Below, in pieces: positions 8,267 through 16,992 of a DNA stretch of 64,000 nt. This DNA comes from Marivivens sp. Lineage in GTDB: Bacteria; Pseudomonadota; Alphaproteobacteria; Rhodobacterales; Rhodobacteraceae. Location of the stretch: contig JAEPMR010000003.1 in the NCBI GenBank assembly GCA_017643845.1, positions 16,786-80,785 of the forward strand, written 5' to 3'. The translations under genes and the position numbers were made by a program. Each line of letters begins with the position of its first letter. Position 1 is the first letter of the stretch. Under the pieces are notes generated by a model that saw only the letters and a program-made list of their open reading frames with translations, did not search any database and was not told where the DNA came from.

Positions 8267-8390
8267 TTTGGGATTTCTGGGCCTGACGCGCCTCCCATGC
8301 AGCTTTCTTCTCTTGATACTCAGCTTCGGTCAGCTTGTGCCAACCAACGCATTTTCCGGTCGGGGACCGCCCGCATCCACATTCTGACAT
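8253..8390 (-). CDS. 45-residue Cys-rich conserved protein
   Basis: Short gene found by reading the strand directly: ATG at 8390 is preceded by GGAGG at a good distance and the frame stops at 8253. The N-terminus packs three cysteines into ECGCGRSPTGKC, followed by GWHKLTEAEY and a charged helix. The cysteines plus the following histidine could bind a metal or iron-sulfur group, but this is inference. The pattern resembles small conserved Rhodobacteraceae proteins of unknown function. It overlaps the downstream CIA30 gene and is probably co-translated with it. Confidence 0.72.
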   Translation of the reverse strand: MSECGCGRSPTGKCVGWHKLTEAEYQEKKAAWEARQAQKSQNASA

Positions 8391-8475
8391 TTGTGCCTCC
8401 AGTTGATTGTTTCCCACCGGAGGTAGGGTGCGGAATGAAGAAGGAAAGTCTGTGTTCGCCGAGTGCGACTAGGCA

Positions 8476-9198
8476 CTAGACCAGTAGTCTCAGTCCAGAC
8501 AAGACGGCAAAGAGGATCGGCTGGTGCAGCAGGTAGATCGACAGGGAATAGCGCCCCGGGAAGGTCGCCCAGCGGGGAAGCTGCACCCAGGCGAGGCGCT
8601 CTGTGAGGCCCGATTTTCCGATCGCAAGTCCGAATACGAACGCGCCCAACCACGGGGCGAGTGGAATGTAATCGACCGCAGTAACAGGGGCGGTTTGCAG
8701 CCCCGTCCACCAGAATATGGGGGCATTGAACATTTGCGATTTGCCCCAGTAGGGCAGCGATATGATCAGTGCCGCCATCAAGGTCAGCACCGCCACAGGC
8801 AATACCACAAGGAAACGTCCGATGAGTAGGGCGGCGGCAATCGCATGTAGAATGCCGAAAAAGACAAACGCGTCCGGCAAGATAACATATGTCCCGATGG
8901 AGACCAGCGCAGCACCCCCCGCAATCTGCGCCCATCGCTTGAGGAATGGTCCCGTGCCCCGCCCATGTGCCGTCCCAAGGGAGAAGCTGATCCCCGCAAT
9001 CACCAGAAAACTGCTTGCCGTACAGATCGCAAGTAAGCGCCACAGCGGGCTCAGCGCGGTTCCCCGGGAAATCCAGCCGAACATCTCCAGATCAAAGACG
9101 ATGTGATAGAGCACCATTGCCGCAATCGCCGCGCTCCGCGCTGCATCCAGAAGCGCGATACGTCCGGTCGCAGTTGATTGGTGCGTGGGGGTAGCCAT
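8476..9198 (-). CDS. DUF1624 / heparan-alpha-glucosaminide N-acetyltransferase-like membrane protein
   Basis: 240-residue multi-pass inner-membrane protein with about seven helices. The opening RIALLDAARSAAIAAMVLYHIVFDLEMFGW has the family Asp and the conserved LYHIVFDLE histidine, and the end YSLSIYLLHQPILF is typical of acyltransferase-3-like folds. Relatives transfer acetyl groups across a membrane to sugars; the acceptor here is unknown. The frame is open 17 codons further upstream, but ATG at 9198 (MATPTHQ) has a GGAG site and matches the usual start of the domain. Confidence 0.75.
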   Translation of the reverse strand: MATPTHQSTATGRIALLDAARSAAIAAMVLYHIVFDLEMFGWISRGTALSPLWRLLAICTASSFLVIAGISFSLGTAHGRGTGPFLKRWAQIAGGAALVSIGTYVILPDAFVFFGILHAIAAALLIGRFLVVLPVAVLTLMAALIISLPYWGKSQMFNAPIFWWTGLQTAPVTAVDYIPLAPWLGAFVFGLAIGKSGLTERLAWVQLPRWATFPGRYSLSIYLLHQPILFAVLSGLRLLV

Positions 9199-9441
9199 GG
9201 CTCGGTCTCCGGTCGGTGTGGTTCGGACTTTTGCCCCCTTTGCCCGCAAAAGCCACCCCTGCCGCTCCGCTCATTCGTGGGTTGGCCCTCTCTTTTGGCT
9301 CTGGATCGCGTGGTTTGCCTCACAGATTGATCACATTGCCTCGAAAACCTGCGGTCGGGAATGGACCTTTGGCCCATCGGGCCCTAAAGGCGATTGAGGG
9401 GCGAGTGATTGGTTCGCGAGCCGTGACCAACAGGAGCGCAA

Positions 9442-9825
9442 GTGTCTTTCGTAGCCAAGCAGTCAATCGCATTCGGCGGGTCGCTTGCTCTGGCTCTTCT
9501 GATCATTTGGGGAACGCTGACGCCTCAAAACATTCCCGATGCCGGTGATCTTCCAGTCGACAAGCTCCTGCATGCTGCTGCTTTCGCGGCCTACGTCTTG
9601 CCTACCGCGCTATTCTATCCGCGTGGGCTGTGGTTCGTTCTGGGTTTCGGTGTTCTGCTTGGCGCTGCAATCGAGCTGATCCAGCCTGCAGTCGGGCGAT
9701 CAGGTGATTGGGCCGATTTCGTTGCAGATATACTCGGTCTGGCGCTGGGCTGGAGTTTCGGGCGCACTGTCGCGGCATTGGTGCGTGGTAAGGCGCGCCG
9801 TGACGCCGATGCACCGCACTCCTAA
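9442..9825 (+). CDS. VanZ-like membrane protein
   Basis: 127-residue protein with about four membrane segments. The VanZ pattern is visible: DKLLHAAAFAAYV, then AAIELIQPAVGRSGDWADFVADILGLALG with its conserved Glu, Gln, Arg and Asp. It starts with GTG at 9442 after a CAGGAG site. Function is unknown outside teicoplanin resistance clusters. Its stop overlaps by 4 bases the stop of the convergent gene. Confidence 0.78.
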   Translation: MSFVAKQSIAFGGSLALALLIIWGTLTPQNIPDAGDLPVDKLLHAAAFAAYVLPTALFYPRGLWFVLGFGVLLGAAIELIQPAVGRSGDWADFVADILGLALGWSFGRTVAALVRGKARRDADAPHS

Positions 9826-10325
9826 AGCGCCGATCGCACCGCCGCGAGGCCAGCCGCTGTCGGCGCCCCGATCTGCCTCGTCAGGATTTGTCCGTTCCTT
9901 GCTACGACGAGCACCGTAACGTCATCGGTCGATGTGATCCCGAGCGGCCCGTTCAGCGTATTGGGTGCTACATAGAGGGTGAATGTCCGTGCCTGTGCTG
10001 CAGCGTCGAAGACGCTACGCAGGCCACCGTCAATAAACCCGCGCGCCAGAGCTGCACCGCGCCCCAGCATCAACACCTGAGCGTAGGGCCCATCGCTACC
10101 GAAGCCCAGTTCTGTGACCCAACTTTCCACATCCGATTGCTGCTCGCGTTTGTAGGCAATTATCACGACCGCCGGATCGCCGGGCAGGTCTGAAGGCCAT
10201 CGAACGTCCTGTCCTGCGAGGTTCTTCATCTCGATGACGGGCATGGATTGTGCGGCGACATGCACAGGTCCCCCGATCAGGATCGCAAATTGGAGTGCAA
10301 AAACGCGAAGCAACACGGTGGTCAT
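9822..10325 (-). CDS. Periplasmic thioredoxin-fold protein, function unknown
   Basis: 167 residues with a signal peptide (residues 1-25, cleavage near VAAQS). The mature part has the order strand-helix of a redoxin-like fold: PAVVIIAYKREQQSDVESW where peroxiredoxins or TlpA would carry catalytic cysteines, and later DDVTVLVVARNGQILTRQIG. The mature protein has no cysteine, so a redox role is unlikely. I do not recognise a named family. It is convergent with the VanZ-like gene. Confidence 0.65.
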   Translation of the reverse strand: MTTVLLRVFALQFAILIGGPVHVAAQSMPVIEMKNLAGQDVRWPSDLPGDPAVVIIAYKREQQSDVESWVTELGFGSDGPYAQVLMLGRGAALARGFIDGGLRSVFDAAAQARTFTLYVAPNTLNGPLGITSTDDVTVLVVARNGQILTRQIGAPTAAGLAAVRSAL

Positions 10326-10380
10326 AGCTCTCTACCCGTTGTGGTCTATTAGCTCTTTCGGTCCGGGGCGGGCGGTTGGA

Positions 10381-11940
10381 TCATTCGCGCGTCTGCGTTG
10401 GAACACCGTCGAACGGGAGCGATAGCTGTGCTGTCGCTTTGGTCGATCCGCGCTTTGTTGATCTCTTGCGGCGGGCCGGTGACCGGCTTGCGTGGCGGGC
10501 CACGATCGCATTGGCCGCCGCACGATGATCCGGTGACTTGCGCAGTTGCCACAGCTGCTCACGCGCCGCTTTTGCGGCGGCCATCGGCTCCACGATAGGC
10601 TCTGGGTAGCGATTGCCGATCAGCTTATGCCCCTCTGCACAGGCCCATGGTCTATGCCGCGCGGCAGGGGGCAGGGCGGCCAGTTCCGGTACCCATCTGG
10701 CAATGAATGTCCCTTGCGGGTCCTGATCAAGCCCTTGTTTGACCGGATTATAAACACGGATCGTGTTGATGCCCGTGGTTCCTGACTGCATCTGCACTTG
10801 CGACCAGTGAATGCCTGGCTCGTAATCGGTGAACATGCGGGCCAGATGTAAACCCGGCGCCCGCCAGTGGAGCCACAGATGATAGCTTGCCACGGCCATC
10901 ACCATCGCCCGCATTCGGAAATTGAGCCAGCCCGTCGCGCGCAGCGACCGCATACAGGCATCCAGAAATGGCAGCCCGGTTTCCCCGTGTTGCCAAGCGT
11001 TCAGGCGCGCTTGGTCCGGCTGGACGGGCCGCAAACCATCATAGGCAGGGTGCAGGTTCTCCCATTCAATCCGCGGTGCGTCCTCCAGCTTTTGAATGAA
11101 ATGGCAATGCCAGTGCAGCCGCGACATGAATGACGAGAGCGACCCCGCCCAGGCACCTCGGTCCTGCGTCTGGTCCAATGCGCGCTGCCGCGCCCACACA
11201 GCCTGTGCCACCTCACGGACAGACAACGTCCCCCATGTCAGGTGTGGCGATAGCCGCGAGCAAGCGTCCGCCCCATCCAGCGGGCTGGACATCGCTTTGC
11301 GGTACTCGCGACCGCGCTGGGTCAGGAACGACCCCAGCAAGCCCTCAGCAGCGATCCGTCCGCCGATCTGACAGGCCTGCGCACCGTCGTCTTCCAACCG
11401 TAAATCATCTGCCGATGGAAGTTGGCCGAGATCGATGCCAACGAGTGGCGTGAGCGCACGGGGCGGTCGCCGCTGTGGCGCCCGCATCTGGGCCTCCCAT
11501 TTCGCAGCCCAGCCATTGCGGCTTGCCATGCGCCGCTGGACTCCGAAATTACATGGCTCGTTCCACACGATCCCATTTGCGCGGCACCAAGCGGCCACAC
11601 GCCGATCACGGTCAAAAGTCCATTTGTTTCCACTTTCCATGTGGGACCACAGCGCAGCGATGCCATGAATGTCGTGCAGCTCGGACAGGACATTGATTGC
11701 ATCCCCGTGGCGGATCACCAGCGGCTGACCCAGTTGCGCGAGGTCACGTCGCAGTTCCTCAAGCGCTTCCCGTGCAAAGACCCAATGCCGCCGGCTTGCG
11801 TCAGGCTGTCGCCAATAGTCCCGCTCCACAATATAGAGCGGCAGGACCGGCCCTCGCTGCGCCGCCGCAGACAGTGCTTCGTGATCGACCACACGAAAGT
11901 CTCGCTTGAACCAGACGATTTGTAGGGGCGCTTTTGACAT
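10381..11940 (-). CDS. Deoxyribodipyrimidine photolyase / cryptochrome family
   Basis: 519-residue flavoprotein. The N-terminal photolyase alpha/beta domain starts at IVWFKRDFRVVDHEAL. The C-terminal FAD-binding helical domain includes LSPHLTWGTLSVREV, FMSRLHWHCHF, GETGLPFLDACMRSL, TGWLNFRMRAMV and TGINTIRVYNPVKQG. The family repairs UV-induced pyrimidine dimers with blue light or acts as a photoreceptor. ATG at 11940 is chosen by homology; an in-frame GTG at 12006 with an AGGCAGG site is an alternative. The tail after about residue 470 is basic and low in complexity. Whether it is a CPD photolyase or a cryptochrome cannot be told here. Confidence 0.9.
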   Translation of the reverse strand: MSKAPLQIVWFKRDFRVVDHEALSAAAQRGPVLPLYIVERDYWRQPDASRRHWVFAREALEELRRDLAQLGQPLVIRHGDAINVLSELHDIHGIAALWSHMESGNKWTFDRDRRVAAWCRANGIVWNEPCNFGVQRRMASRNGWAAKWEAQMRAPQRRPPRALTPLVGIDLGQLPSADDLRLEDDGAQACQIGGRIAAEGLLGSFLTQRGREYRKAMSSPLDGADACSRLSPHLTWGTLSVREVAQAVWARQRALDQTQDRGAWAGSLSSFMSRLHWHCHFIQKLEDAPRIEWENLHPAYDGLRPVQPDQARLNAWQHGETGLPFLDACMRSLRATGWLNFRMRAMVMAVASYHLWLHWRAPGLHLARMFTDYEPGIHWSQVQMQSGTTGINTIRVYNPVKQGLDQDPQGTFIARWVPELAALPPAARHRPWACAEGHKLIGNRYPEPIVEPMAAAKAAREQLWQLRKSPDHRAAANAIVARHASRSPARRKRSTKRGSTKATAQLSLPFDGVPTQTRE

Positions 11941-12070
11941 GCACCGGAATTTAGTTCCGCAATTGCGCCTGTCACGAGGCGCTCGCATAATCGGTCTCTG
12001 CGACACCCTGCCTCATACCCGAGAGCGCGGTCCGAACAATCTTTCCCCCATCACACCGAATGGAGGTTTC

Positions 12071-12202
12071 ATGTTTCGTGGATTGTTTTTGTCGCTCTTT
12101 ATCATCTGCTCCGGCATGGTGGTGCTGCCCCTTCTGATGGTCTGGGCGCTCGAAGGTGATGTCTGGGTCGATACGCTTCGCACTATGATGCCGATGTTCT
12201 GA
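12071..12202 (+). CDS. 43-residue single-pass membrane protein
   Basis: ATG at 12071 is preceded by TGGAGG. The protein has one long hydrophobic helix (about residues 4-27, LFLSLFIICSGMVVLPLLMV) and a short polar tail ending in MMPMF. Spacing and ribosome site support a real gene, but no family is recognised. It lies between the photolyase gene (divergent) and the rhamnose operon. Confidence 0.5.
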   Translation: MFRGLFLSLFIICSGMVVLPLLMVWALEGDVWVDTLRTMMPMF

Positions 12203-12203
12203 T

Positions 12204-12221
12204 AGGCCGTCAGTCCGGCCT
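12204..12221 (+). terminator. Possible weak terminator hairpin
   Basis: AGGCCG and CGGCCT form a 6-bp stem with a 6-base loop two bases after the small membrane protein gene. The following bases are only moderately T-rich, so termination strength is doubtful. Confidence 0.35.
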
Positions 12222-12342
12222 CTTCAAAAAGATACGGGGTGCGCCGTCTAACTCGTATCGAAAGCTGTGTGAAAGCCCTTGCGCCGCAGTCGCCTCTCAC
12301 GTGTAATTGGGGGAAGTCGAGCTGTGAAGGAAACGGGGTATC

Positions 12343-12906
12343 ATGCATGTATCGGAACGATTGTCCGGTGTTTTACTGATTGAGCCTGTGCGTCACGGGG
12401 ATCACCGGGGGTTCTTCTCGGAGAGCTGGTCGCTGCGTGGGTTTCAGGCGGCGGGCGTGCATCTGCCGCCGTTTGTGCAGGACAACCACTCTTTCTCCTC
12501 TGCCAAGGGCACGTTGCGGGGGTTGCACTTTCAGGCGCCGCCCCATGCACAGGGCAAGCTGGTGCGCTGCGGGCGGGGGCGGCTCTTTGATGTTGCCGTC
12601 GATATCCGCCGTGGCAGCCCGACCTATGGTCAATGGGTAGGCGAGGAGTTGAGCTTCGAGAATGGCCGCCAGCTCTGGGTGCCAGCGGGATTCCTGCACG
12701 GATTTCTGACCCTCGAGCCGGATACCGAGATCATTTACAAATGCACCGACTATTATGCACCAGCATTTGACGGTGCCGTGCGCTGGGACAGCTGCGGCAT
12801 CGACTGGCCCGATCTGGAGGGTGAGCCGATCCTGTCTGCCAAAGACGCCGTGGCCCCCGCACTTAAGGAATTCGACAGCCCCTTCACTTATGAGGCAAAC
12901 CTATGA
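12343..12906 (+). CDS. rmlC: dTDP-4-dehydrorhamnose 3,5-epimerase
   Basis: 187-residue cupin-fold enzyme converting dTDP-4-keto-6-deoxyglucose to dTDP-4-keto-rhamnose. Signatures: [12 protein letters not shown] near the start, [19 protein letters not shown], and later [22 protein letters not shown], quoted in part by position (residues about 111-130). It is first in the rml operon and overlaps rmlB in an ATGA arrangement. Full length for the family. Confidence 0.95.
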   Translation: MHVSERLSGVLLIEPVRHGDHRGFFSESWSLRGFQAAGVHLPPFVQDNHSFSSAKGTLRGLHFQAPPHAQGKLVRCGRGRLFDVAVDIRRGSPTYGQWVGEELSFENGRQLWVPAGFLHGFLTLEPDTEIIYKCTDYYAPAFDGAVRWDSCGIDWPDLEGEPILSAKDAVAPALKEFDSPFTYEANL

Positions 12907-13952
12907 AGCTTCTGGTGACAGGCGGGGCAGGGTTCATCGGCTCGGCTGTGGTCCGGCTCGCCATCGCACGTGGGTATGAAGTGATCAACTTCGACGCGCT
13001 CACCTATGCGGGCAACCCCGCCAATGTCGCCAGCGTCGCGGAGGATCCGCGCTACACCTTTGTCCATGCCGACATTCGTGACCGCGCCGCCGTGGATGCC
13101 TGCCTCGTTACGCACAAACCGGACGCAATCCTGCACCTCGCTGCCGAAAGCCATGTCGATCGCTCCATCGACGGCCCAGCCGCCTTCATGGAGACGAACG
13201 TCACCGGTACGCTGACCCTGCTGGAAGCGGCGCGCGCCTATTGGCAGGCGGAAGGTCGGCCCGAAGCCTTTCGCGTCCACCATGTCTCCACCGATGAGGT
13301 CTACGGCTCGCTTCCTTCTGATCCAGCGGTCAAATTCACCGAAGAGACCGCCTATGACCCGCGCAGCCCGTATTCGGCGTCTAAAGCGGCTTCCGATCAC
13401 CTCGTCCGCGCCTGGCACGAGACCTACGGCCTGCCGGTGCTCGTCACCAATTGTTCGAACAATTACGGCCCCTATCACTTCCCCGAGAAGCTGATCCCCG
13501 TCGTGATCCTCAATGCACTGGCCGAACAGCCGCTGCCCATCTACGGCACTGGTGCGAACATCCGCGACTGGCTCTTCGTCGAAGATCACGCTGACGCACT
13601 TCTGACCGTTCTGGCAAAGGGGCAGGTGGGTCGGACCTATAACATTGGCGGCGAGAACGAGCGCAGCAACCTCGAACTGGTGCGCAGCATCTGTGCCATC
13701 CTTGACCAGACCCACCCTCGCACGAGCGGCAGCTACGCCGATCTGATCACCTTCGTCGCAGACCGCCCCGGTCACGATGCCCGCTACGCCATCGACCCCA
13801 CCCGTATCCGCACCGAACTGGGCTGGCGTCCCTCGGTGACGGTCGAGGAAGGGCTTGCCCGCACCGTGAACTGGTTCCTTGCCAACGAGGACTGGTGGCG
13901 TCCGCTTCTGTCCCGCGATGGCGTGGGCGCACGGTTGGGAGTGGCCGGATGA
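12903..13952 (+). CDS. rmlB: dTDP-glucose 4,6-dehydratase
   Basis: 349-residue extended short-chain dehydrogenase. The NAD-binding GGAGFIG is at residues 6-12, [12 protein letters not shown] and [12 protein letters not shown] follow, and the catalytic Tyr-x3-Lys is in YSASKAA. It makes dTDP-4-keto-6-deoxyglucose, the branch point toward rhamnose. It overlaps both neighbours by 4 bases (ATGA), indicating translational coupling. Confidence 0.96.
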   Translation: MKLLVTGGAGFIGSAVVRLAIARGYEVINFDALTYAGNPANVASVAEDPRYTFVHADIRDRAAVDACLVTHKPDAILHLAAESHVDRSIDGPAAFMETNVTGTLTLLEAARAYWQAEGRPEAFRVHHVSTDEVYGSLPSDPAVKFTEETAYDPRSPYSASKAASDHLVRAWHETYGLPVLVTNCSNNYGPYHFPEKLIPVVILNALAEQPLPIYGTGANIRDWLFVEDHADALLTVLAKGQVGRTYNIGGENERSNLELVRSICAILDQTHPRTSGSYADLITFVADRPGHDARYAIDPTRIRTELGWRPSVTVEEGLARTVNWFLANEDWWRPLLSRDGVGARLGVAG

Positions 13953-14800
13953 TCCTCGTCTTTGGCAAAAACGGGCAAGTGGCGCAGGCGCTGGCGCGCG
14001 CCTCGGAAGAGGTCACCTGTCTTGGCCGCGCAGAGGCGGATCTCGCTATCCCCGGAGCCGCTGCCAAAGCGATTGCCACACACCGCCCCCGCGCTGTGAT
14101 CAACGCGGCAGCCTACACCGCCGTTGATCAGGCCGAGAGCGCCCCCGATGCCGCTCATCGCCTTAATGCAACTGCCGTGGCCGAGATCGCTGAAGCCTGC
14201 ACCGCCGCGCAAATCCCGCTCGTTCATCTATCAACTGACTATGTCTTTGATGGCAGCGGCTCCGCGCCCCGCAGCCCCGATGCCCCGACTGCGCCGCTCG
14301 GCGTCTATGGCGCGAGCAAGCTGGCTGGCGAGGACACCATTCGTGCAAGCGGTGCGACAGCAGTCATCCTGCGCACCGCTTGGGTGTTTTCCGCAGATGG
14401 CGCGAACTTCGTCAAAACCATGCTGCGTCTGGCCGAGACCCGCGATCACCTCACCGTCGTTGCCGACCAGATCGGCGCACCCACGCCCGCCGCAGCCATC
14501 GCAGAGGCCTGCCTGACCATCACAGCGCAGCTTCTCAGTGATCCGGCGAAAGCGGGCACTTATCACTTTGCAGGCACACCAGAGGTCAGCTGGGCGGATT
14601 TCGCCCGCGCCATCTTCGCCGCGGCAGGGAGGCAGGTCACCGTCACCGATATCCCGACAGCCGACTATCCCACGCCCGCCGCCCGCCCGCTGAACGGGCG
14701 GCTCGACTGCCACCTGACCGAGCGCACCTTCGGCCTGCCGCGCCCCGATTGGCAACACGCCTTGGCCGAGGTGATCATAGAATTGGAGGTCCGCACATGA
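13949..14800 (+). CDS. rmlD: dTDP-4-dehydrorhamnose reductase
   Basis: 283-residue short-chain dehydrogenase-like reductase that finishes dTDP-L-rhamnose. The nucleotide-binding GKNGQVA is at residues 5-11, with [23 protein letters not shown] and YGASKLAGE (catalytic Tyr and Lys). A longer frame exists upstream, but ATG at 13949 overlaps the rmlB stop in an ATGA arrangement and begins with the family-typical strand MILVFG. Confidence 0.95.
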   Translation: MILVFGKNGQVAQALARASEEVTCLGRAEADLAIPGAAAKAIATHRPRAVINAAAYTAVDQAESAPDAAHRLNATAVAEIAEACTAAQIPLVHLSTDYVFDGSGSAPRSPDAPTAPLGVYGASKLAGEDTIRASGATAVILRTAWVFSADGANFVKTMLRLAETRDHLTVVADQIGAPTPAAAIAEACLTITAQLLSDPAKAGTYHFAGTPEVSWADFARAIFAAAGRQVTVTDIPTADYPTPAARPLNGRLDCHLTERTFGLPRPDWQHALAEVIIELEVRT

Positions 14801-15672
14801 CCACCCGCAAAGGCATCATTCTCGCCGGAGGCAGCGGCACGCGCCTGCACCCGCTGACCATCGCCGTCTCCAAACAGCTCATGCCGGTCTATGACAAGCC
14901 GATGATCTACTACCCGCTATCGGTTCTGATGCTCGCCGGCATCCGCGAGATTGCCGTGATCACCACCCCGCATGATGCGCCGCTCTTCCAGCGGCTCTTG
15001 GGCGACGGGGCACAATGGGGCGTGCAACTGAGCTACATCGAACAGCCCAGCCCCGATGGCCTCGCGCAGGCCTATCTTCTGGCCGAGGATTTCCTCGCCG
15101 GCGCACCCTCCGCGATGGTGCTGGGGGATAATGTGTTCTTTGGCCATGGCCTGCCGGATGTGCTCGCCGCCGCCGATGCCCGCACTGAAGGCGGCACCGT
15201 ATTCGGCTACCGCGTCCGCGATCCGCAGCGTTATGGCGTGGTGGGTTTCGATGCCGATGGCCTCGTCTCCTCCATCGAGGAAAAGCCCGAACACCCCCGC
15301 TCCAAATACGCGGTGACAGGGCTTTATTTCCTCGACGGCACCGCGCCCGACCGCGCCCGTGCGCTGACACCTTCGGCCCGAGGAGAGCTGGAAATCGTGA
15401 GCCTCCTTGAAAGCTACCTCACTGATGGCACGCTGACTGTCGAGCAGATGGGTCGGGGCTTCGCATGGCTCGACACTGGCACCCACAGCAGCCTCCTCGA
15501 TGCGGGAAATTTCGTGCGCACCCTTTCGGAACGCCAGGGCCAGCAGATCGGCTCCCCCGACGAAATCGCCTTCCACAACAAGTGGATCTCCCGCGACCAA
15601 CTCCGCGAACGCGCCAAAATCTTCGGTAAATCCGAATACGGGGCGTATCTCGCAGGGATCGCCGCCGAGTAA
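14797..15672 (+). CDS. rmlA: Glucose-1-phosphate thymidylyltransferase
   Basis: 291-residue nucleotidyltransferase activating glucose-1-phosphate with dTTP, the first step of dTDP-rhamnose synthesis. The signature GGSGTRLHPLT follows the start; SKQLMPVYDKPMIYYPLS, LGDNVFFG and EEKPEHPRSKYAVTGLYF are also typical. The start at 14797 overlaps the rmlD stop (ATGA) and is preferred to an upstream in-frame ATG. Confidence 0.95.
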   Translation: MTTRKGIILAGGSGTRLHPLTIAVSKQLMPVYDKPMIYYPLSVLMLAGIREIAVITTPHDAPLFQRLLGDGAQWGVQLSYIEQPSPDGLAQAYLLAEDFLAGAPSAMVLGDNVFFGHGLPDVLAAADARTEGGTVFGYRVRDPQRYGVVGFDADGLVSSIEEKPEHPRSKYAVTGLYFLDGTAPDRARALTPSARGELEIVSLLESYLTDGTLTVEQMGRGFAWLDTGTHSSLLDAGNFVRTLSERQGQQIGSPDEIAFHNKWISRDQLRERAKIFGKSEYGAYLAGIAAE

Positions 15673-15729
15673 CCCTTCGGCAATCCGCCCGTTCACCAAT
15701 CGTTAACCAAGGAGGCCGAGGGTGGCGGG

Positions 15730-16992
15730 ATGACGATTGTCCCGCAGATGCCCCAAGCCTTGCCTGTGCAGAAGGTCCGTACTGCCCTGCCAGTCGAGCG
15801 GGTCGTGATCGTCAGCGATTTTTGCGATATCCAAGGCGGACAGGCCAAAGTCGCGATCGAGAGCGCGCGCCTTCTCGCGCAGGCGGGCTGCAAAGTGACG
15901 TTCTTTGCTGCTACCGGAACGCCCGATGCCTTGCTCGACCACCCTGATATCAGGGTGGTCACCCTAAATCACTCACCGCTCAGCGCGGGCGGTTTCGCCG
16001 CTGCTCTACGCGGTCTGTGGAACGCCCGAGCAGCGCAGGCTCTGGCAGGTGTCTTGGCCGAAATCACGGAGCCGCACGCGGTCCTCCATGTTCACGGTTT
16101 TGCTAAGGCACTGTCCCCCGCAATCGGTCCGGTGCTGCGTAAATCTCGATTGCCTGTGGTCTTCACTTTGCATGAATACTTCCTCGCCTGTCCGAATGGT
16201 GGCTTTTACGATTATCAAAGTCACCAAATTTGCCAGCGAAGGCCAATGGGGCTGTCTTGCCTTACCGCTCACTGTGATAAGAACCTTCCAAGCCACAAGG
16301 CCTACCGCCTCGTCCGTCAGGCCCTTTTGCACAGCCTGGGCGGCCTCCCTCGAAACCTTCGGCACATCATTTATCTGGCCGATGGTCAGCGACGCAGGAT
16401 GGAGCCCCACCTTCCCACCCGTGCACAGCTCTACCATCTCCCCAATCCGGTCGGTGCGGACAATCGCGCACCGGTTGCCGCGTCCTGCAATCGGGGTTTC
16501 GTCTTTGTCGGCAGGTTGAGCCGCGAAAAAGGCGCGACACTCTTTGCGGAGGCTGCCGGCGCCATCGGTGCTCCCGCCGCCTTTATCGGGGACGGACCGG
16601 ATGCCGACGCTGTGCGCAAGGCCAATCCAGCTGCGGAAGTCACCGGATGGCTTGCACCCGGGGAGGTCCGTGAGCGTATTGCAAATGCCCGCGCCCTCGT
16701 CCTGCCGAGCCTGTGGATCGAATGTCAGCCGCTCGTCATGCTGGAAGCGCTCTCAATGGGTGTTCCGGTTGTTGCCGGGCGCTGGGTGTCTGGCACGGAC
16801 CTGATCGAGGAGGGCGTCTCCGGCATCCTCGTTGACCGGCCGAGCGTTTCGGCATTCGCCGATGCCCTGGGCGCAGTTTCCGCGCTCCCCGATTTCGATC
16901 CTGCCACGATCCGCGCTGCTTGCGATCCAGCCCGCCACCTTGAGGGATTGCTGAAAATATATGGCGATGCCCTCATTTCGGAGACGGGCTGA
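15730..16992 (+). CDS. Glycosyltransferase family 4
   Basis: 420-residue GT-B fold enzyme. The N-terminal domain begins after a short leader with VIVSDFCDIQGGQAKVAIES. The C-terminal nucleotide-sugar domain has FVFVGRLSREKGATLFAEAA and LPSLWIECQPLVMLEALSMG with the E-x7-E motif. It probably adds a sugar to the lipid-linked repeat unit. It follows rmlA by 57 bases, and its stop overlaps the polymerase start by one base (TGATG). A 24-base perfect palindrome lies inside it at 15937-15960. Confidence 0.88.
   Translation: MTIVPQMPQALPVQKVRTALPVERVVIVSDFCDIQGGQAKVAIESARLLAQAGCKVTFFAATGTPDALLDHPDIRVVTLNHSPLSAGGFAAALRGLWNARAAQALAGVLAEITEPHAVLHVHGFAKALSPAIGPVLRKSRLPVVFTLHEYFLACPNGGFYDYQSHQICQRRPMGLSCLTAHCDKNLPSHKAYRLVRQALLHSLGGLPRNLRHIIYLADGQRRRMEPHLPTRAQLYHLPNPVGADNRAPVAASCNRGFVFVGRLSREKGATLFAEAAGAIGAPAAFIGDGPDADAVRKANPAAEVTGWLAPGEVRERIANARALVLPSLWIECQPLVMLEALSMGVPVVAGRWVSGTDLIEEGVSGILVDRPSVSAFADALGAVSALPDFDPATIRAACDPARHLEGLLKIYGDALISETG
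15937..15960. repeat. 24-base perfect palindrome inside the glycosyltransferase gene
   Basis: GACCACCCTGAT is immediately followed by its reverse complement ATCAGGGTGGTC with no spacer. It lies about 70 codons into the coding region. It may form a strong mRNA hairpin or be a protein site, or be a codon coincidence (it encodes DHPDIRVV). Confidence 0.75.
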
